5,228 nucleotides of DNA from an uncultured Lachnospiraceae bacterium. Its GTDB lineage: Bacteria; Bacillota_A; Clostridia; Lachnospirales; Lachnospiraceae. Shown here in pieces: positions 1 to 2,477 of the stretch (positions within the stretch are counted from its first letter, which is position 1; the number at the start of each line of letters is the position of its first letter). Position numbers and translations under genes: made by a program. The notes below the pieces were generated by a model. The model searched no databases, was not told the DNA's origin, and was given only the letters and a program-made list of their open reading frames with translations. The stretch lies in NCBI GenBank assembly GCA_902795835.1, contig CADBNA010000337.1, positions 1 to 5,228 of the forward strand, in the 5' to 3' direction.

Positions 1-1
1 A

Positions 2-1174
2 ACGCTCAACCGGATCTGTTCGATTGCCGCCGACTATTTTCAGGCTTTCTGCTTTGTCCATGATGAACAGTTCTGTCTGATCGGCTATGACCGCCGGCTT
101 GACCCGGCCTCACTGCCCGGCTTTGAGTATTCCGAACAATACGAGTGCTACATGCAGGTCTCCTCCGTTCTGAACGAATTCCGCACGAATCAGGCCTATC
201 AGAAAACACTGCACACGGAGGGCTGTCAGTTCTGGATTGATCCCTATACGGACGAATGCTGTCTGTACATGAACCTGTTCCTGTACGGACATTATCACGG
301 ACGGTTTATCGTAGCCCTTCGGGAAAACAGTCCGGGACGCACGGCGGCAGTGGAGTATTTCGGAAAGGCGTTCCTGGAAGCGCTGGCCGCAGACCCGCAG
401 GCCGGAATCCGTTCCGGCGATCTCATCACCCGCCTGCTGAAACGCTACGCCGACGGAGAGACCCTCTCTCCCCAGATTATCTCTGCTGCAGAAAAAACCA
501 GCGGCTGGACGACGCCGGGGACCTTTGTCTGCGGCCTGATCCGGCTGTACGATGACCAGCTGAACAATTATATGCTGCGCAGTGTGTGCACCGGCCTTCT
601 GGAACGGATTCCCGGCGCCAGCCTTTATTATGCGGAGGGACGCATCTATGTGCTGATCAATCTGGGACTGTCCCGGATGCGCACATCAGATATCCGCGTG
701 AGTCTTTCCGAGCTGATCCGTGAATCTCTGCTGAAGGCGGCTATTTCGGATGCGTTCTCTTCCCTGGAGGAATTCCCTCTGTTTATGGAGCAGGCCCGGG
801 CCTGTCTCAGCTGCATGGAGCAGAATCACATGACGGACTGGTTTGGTGAATTCTCACAGATTGCCGTCCCATACTGGCTGCAGAACGGAACAAACGTCCT
901 TCCGGCTTCCGTTCTGGTTGCCAGAGGCATTCGTCTTCTGCGGGAGTATGACGCTGAAAACGATACGGAATTATATGATACGCTGGAAGTCTACGTCAGC
1001 AATGAGCGAAATGCGACCCTGACAAGCCGGATCCTTCGCATACACCGCAGCACTCTGCCCCATCGTCTTCAGAAAATCGAGGAAATCACCGGCCTGAACC
1101 TGGATCACGTCCTGACCCGGATCCATCTGCTGATGTCTTTTGTCTGGATGGATGACCGCTTCGCACACAGCTGA
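2..1174 (+). CDS. PucR-type helix-turn-helix transcriptional regulator, 5'-truncated
   Basis: The frame is open from the left edge (first full codon at 2) to TGA at 1172-1174, giving 390 visible residues. The ATG at 152 is internal: coding-like sequence (ADYFQAFCFVHDEQFCLIGY) continues in frame before it, so the true start is off the window. The last ~65 residues match the PucR C-terminal helix-turn-helix pattern: a lead helix LYDTLEVYVSNERNATLTS, the recognition region ILRIHRSTLPHRLQKIEEIT, then GLNLDHVLTRIHLLMSFVW. This corresponds to the family's 'N...TA..L.iHrnTl.yRl.ri.e.tG.dl' signature. The upstream ~320 residues probably hold a ligand-sensing region, but I recognise no specific domain; Cys and aromatic residues are fairly frequent there. 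PucR/CdaR-type proteins are usually cytosolic regulators of nearby catabolic genes; the target and effector here are unknown. No clear terminator follows, so readthrough into the next gene is possible. The family call is fairly secure; the function is not. Confidence 0.8.
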   Translation, partial: TLNRICSIAADYFQAFCFVHDEQFCLIGYDRRLDPASLPGFEYSEQYECYMQVSSVLNEFRTNQAYQKTLHTEGCQFWIDPYTDECCLYMNLFLYGHYHGRFIVALRENSPGRTAAVEYFGKAFLEALAADPQAGIRSGDLITRLLKRYADGETLSPQIISAAEKTSGWTTPGTFVCGLIRLYDDQLNNYMLRSVCTGLLERIPGASLYYAEGRIYVLINLGLSRMRTSDIRVSLSELIRESLLKAAISDAFSSLEEFPLFMEQARACLSCMEQNHMTDWFGEFSQIAVPYWLQNGTNVLPASVLVARGIRLLREYDAENDTELYDTLEVYVSNERNATLTSRILRIHRSTLPHRLQKIEEITGLNLDHVLTRIHLLMSFVWMDDRFAHS

Positions 1175-1182
1175 TCTGTCCC

Positions 1183-1211
1183 TTTATGTCTGCCGCATTT
1201 TCCGCTATAAT
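1183..1211 (+). promoter_or_regulatory. candidate sigma-A promoter P1 upstream of the metal-sensor gene
   Basis: A perfect -10 hexamer TATAAT lies at 1206-1211, only 32 bp after the regulator stop codon. The hexamer 17 bp upstream, TTTATG at 1183-1188, is a weak -35 (three of six consensus bases). It would transcribe the metal sensor and DUF3786 genes with a leader of about 90 nt. The call rests on the -10 alone. Confidence 0.4.
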
Positions 1212-1226
1212 GAAAACTGACGGCCT

Positions 1227-1249
1227 CTTATCCCCCCTCCGGGCTTAAG
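1227..1249. promoter_or_regulatory. candidate CsoR-family operator (C-tract/G-tract imperfect dyad)
   Basis: CTTA at 1227-1230 and TAAG at 1246-1249 are outer arms of a dyad centred on 1238. Inside it CCC (1233-1235) pairs with GGG (1241-1243). The six-C run at 1232-1237 followed by GGG recalls the AT-flanked C-run/G-run operators known for CsoR, RcnR and InrS. Seven of eleven positions per arm are symmetric, so it is imperfect. It lies 60 bp upstream of the metal sensor start, between the two -10 candidates, and overlaps the -35 of P2, a sensible place for autorepression. Assignment is inference from position and base pattern. Confidence 0.35.
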
Positions 1250-1273
1250 TATGGTTTATTTTTGAGGTATAGT
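1245..1273 (+). promoter_or_regulatory. candidate sigma-A promoter P2 directly upstream of the metal-sensor gene
   Basis: TATAGT at 1268-1273 matches five of six bases of the -10 consensus. The hexamer 17 bp upstream, TTAAGT at 1245-1250, matches three of six -35 bases and overlaps the C/G-tract dyad. Transcription would begin near 1280, giving a short leader of about 30 nt before the ATG at 1309. P1 and P2 could both be used; the sequence does not decide between them. Confidence 0.35.
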
Positions 1274-1308
1274 GAATGTATAAAGACTAAGCATGCAGGA
1301 GAGCAGCC

Positions 1309-1632
1309 ATGGATCTTAACCGGGAAAACACACCCGCTCTGCAGCCAGAGGAAACCCATCCGCACGGGCATTCTCACCCGAATTCCCGCGCCGTGGTCAA
1401 CCGGCTGTCCCGGGCAATCGGACATCTGGAAATGGTTAAAAGAATGGTGGAAGACGGCAGGGACTGCAACGATGTCCTGATCCAGCTCGCCGCGGTCCGC
1501 TCAGCCCTTCACAATACCGGAAAGGTGATCCTGAAAGACCACCTGGAGCACTGTATTGTCGATGCGGTACAGAGCGGAGACCTGGATAGCATCGAGGAGC
1601 TGAACCAGGCAATCGACCAGTTCATGAAATAA
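1309..1632 (+). CDS. CsoR/RcnR-family metal-sensing transcriptional repressor
   Basis: This is a 107-residue all-helical DUF156-family repressor. Such proteins bind an operator when metal-free and release it on binding Cu(I), Ni(II) or Co(II), or on thiol or aldehyde modification in relatives. Family landmarks are present: the N-terminal helix (AVVNRLSRAIGHLEMVKRMV), then GRDCNDVLIQLAAVRSAL and ILKDHLEHCIVDAV. The ligand spacing Cys53-x24-His78-x3-Cys82 matches Cys36/His61/Cys65 of mycobacterial CsoR. The N-terminus carries an extra His-rich stretch, HPHGHSH (17-23), which could add a ligand such as His21, as in nickel sensors. Metal identity is therefore open: Cu, Ni or Co. The start is supported by AGGAGA at 1297-1302, six bases before ATG. 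The stop is 24 bp before the next gene, so the two are probably co-transcribed. A probable operator lies upstream, implying autoregulation. The family call is strong. No specific symbol is given because the metal is unknown. Confidence 0.92.
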   Translation: MDLNRENTPALQPEETHPHGHSHPNSRAVVNRLSRAIGHLEMVKRMVEDGRDCNDVLIQLAAVRSALHNTGKVILKDHLEHCIVDAVQSGDLDSIEELNQAIDQFMK

Positions 1633-1656
1633 AAAACCTGCCATGAGGACACAGAT

Positions 1657-2328
1657 ATGAAACAGACATCCAATCCGGTCGGTACGCATCCCGCGGAACT
1701 GCCCTGTTCGTACTATCTGGAACAATATAAAAAAGCCGATCCCGTGCAAATATCAAACAGGCTCGGCATTCCCTTTGACCTGCGCACCCGCCGGTTCAGC
1801 TTTACATTCTTCGGCAGGGAGTACTCGGCGGAGCATCCGGATCTGTGTATCCGGTGTGAGAGCGGAAATGATATCTTTTCTCTGGATTCCTCGGAGTCCT
1901 TTCGCTCCGTGCTTCTTCGCTTCTTCCTGAAAGCGGCGGTTTTTCCGGCAGGCGGGACTTTCCGCGGCATCCGGGATCTGCCCGCCGGAGAACTCTGGGC
2001 GGACCGCTTTGAGGAACAGTGTGTACGCAGGCTGGCCGGGCGTTACGGCCGGGTCCTGCAGGCCTTTGAGGCTATTATGGAAGATCTGAACGCCATACGG
2101 GTTTACGGCGCCGATATCGCCTACGAAACAGAATTTCTGGACGGACTGTTCATCCGTTTTGAATTCCGGGGAGGCAGCCGGGATGCAGAGCCTTCTGCCC
2201 GGATCCTGTTCTCAGACAATTTTCCGGCTGCTTTCTCCGCCTGTGAACTGGAAGAAATCATCTGCCTGTGCATGGAGGCCTTTGACGCCGCCGACCCGCT
2301 CTTTGCCGCAGCCAATCCGTATCATTGA
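1657..2328 (+). CDS. DUF3786 domain-containing protein
   Basis: This 223-residue protein has no signal peptide or membrane segment visible and is probably cytosolic. The order of motifs fits DUF3786: KKADPVQISNRLGIPFD near residue 25, FTFFGREYSAEHPDLCI (about 49-65), a short helix of the 'llL.yl' type (SVLLRFFLKAAV), then FRGIRDLPAGELWADRFEEQ and a late block with YGADIAYETEF, RILFSDNFPAAFSACELEEI and a final helix. In canonical members the late block reads roughly 'GD.a..f..lP..pi...w..D.EFp....ilFD'. Here the Trp/Asp/Glu-Phe part is degenerate, so it is a divergent member. The biochemical function of DUF3786 is unknown to me; members are common in anaerobes, and I recall some near corrinoid or C1 genes. 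TGAGGA at 1644-1649 is a good ribosome site seven bases before ATG. It is downstream of the metal sensor in one probable operon. The hairpin at 2380-2424 probably ends the transcript. Confidence 0.7.
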   Translation: MKQTSNPVGTHPAELPCSYYLEQYKKADPVQISNRLGIPFDLRTRRFSFTFFGREYSAEHPDLCIRCESGNDIFSLDSSESFRSVLLRFFLKAAVFPAGGTFRGIRDLPAGELWADRFEEQCVRRLAGRYGRVLQAFEAIMEDLNAIRVYGADIAYETEFLDGLFIRFEFRGGSRDAEPSARILFSDNFPAAFSACELEEIICLCMEAFDAADPLFAAANPYH

Positions 2329-2379
2329 TTCCACGGATTGTTCGCTGTCCCGCTTCCGCCATCCTGCAAAATCATATAT

Positions 2380-2424
2380 AAAAAAGACGCATCAGAAGAC
2401 TGCCGTCTCCTGTGCGTCTTTTTT
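2380..2424. terminator. bidirectional intrinsic terminator between convergent genes
   Basis: AAAAAAGACGCA (2380-2391) is the exact reverse complement of TGCGTCTTTTTT (2413-2424), a 12-bp stem. The intervening bases fold further: CAG/CTG (2393-2395 with 2410-2412), one mismatch, AGAC/GTCT (2397-2400 with 2405-2408), closing on a four-base loop TGCC. Reading rightwards it ends in six T; reading leftwards the A-tract gives the same. It lies 51 bp past the DUF3786 stop and 53 bp past the CbiK-protein stop, so it can terminate both convergent transcripts. Confidence 0.9.
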
Positions 2425-2477
2425 AACGGGTTTATCCGTTCATCTTTTCATGCCGTGCACGCACGGCCGCCTTCATC

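Noticed and set aside
152..154. ATG as the start of the PucR-type regulator
   Set aside because: The frame is open and coding-like back to position 2, and no ribosome site lies just before this ATG.
1262..1480. 72-codon plus-strand frame overlapping the metal-sensor gene
   Set aside because: It is out of frame with the clear CsoR-family protein, lacks a ribosome site and shows no family pattern.
2313..2340. 8-bp inverted repeat CAATCCGT / ACGGATTG around the DUF3786 stop codon
   Set aside because: The stem is short with a 12-base loop and no following T-tract. The stronger hairpin at 2380-2424 explains termination, so this may be chance.
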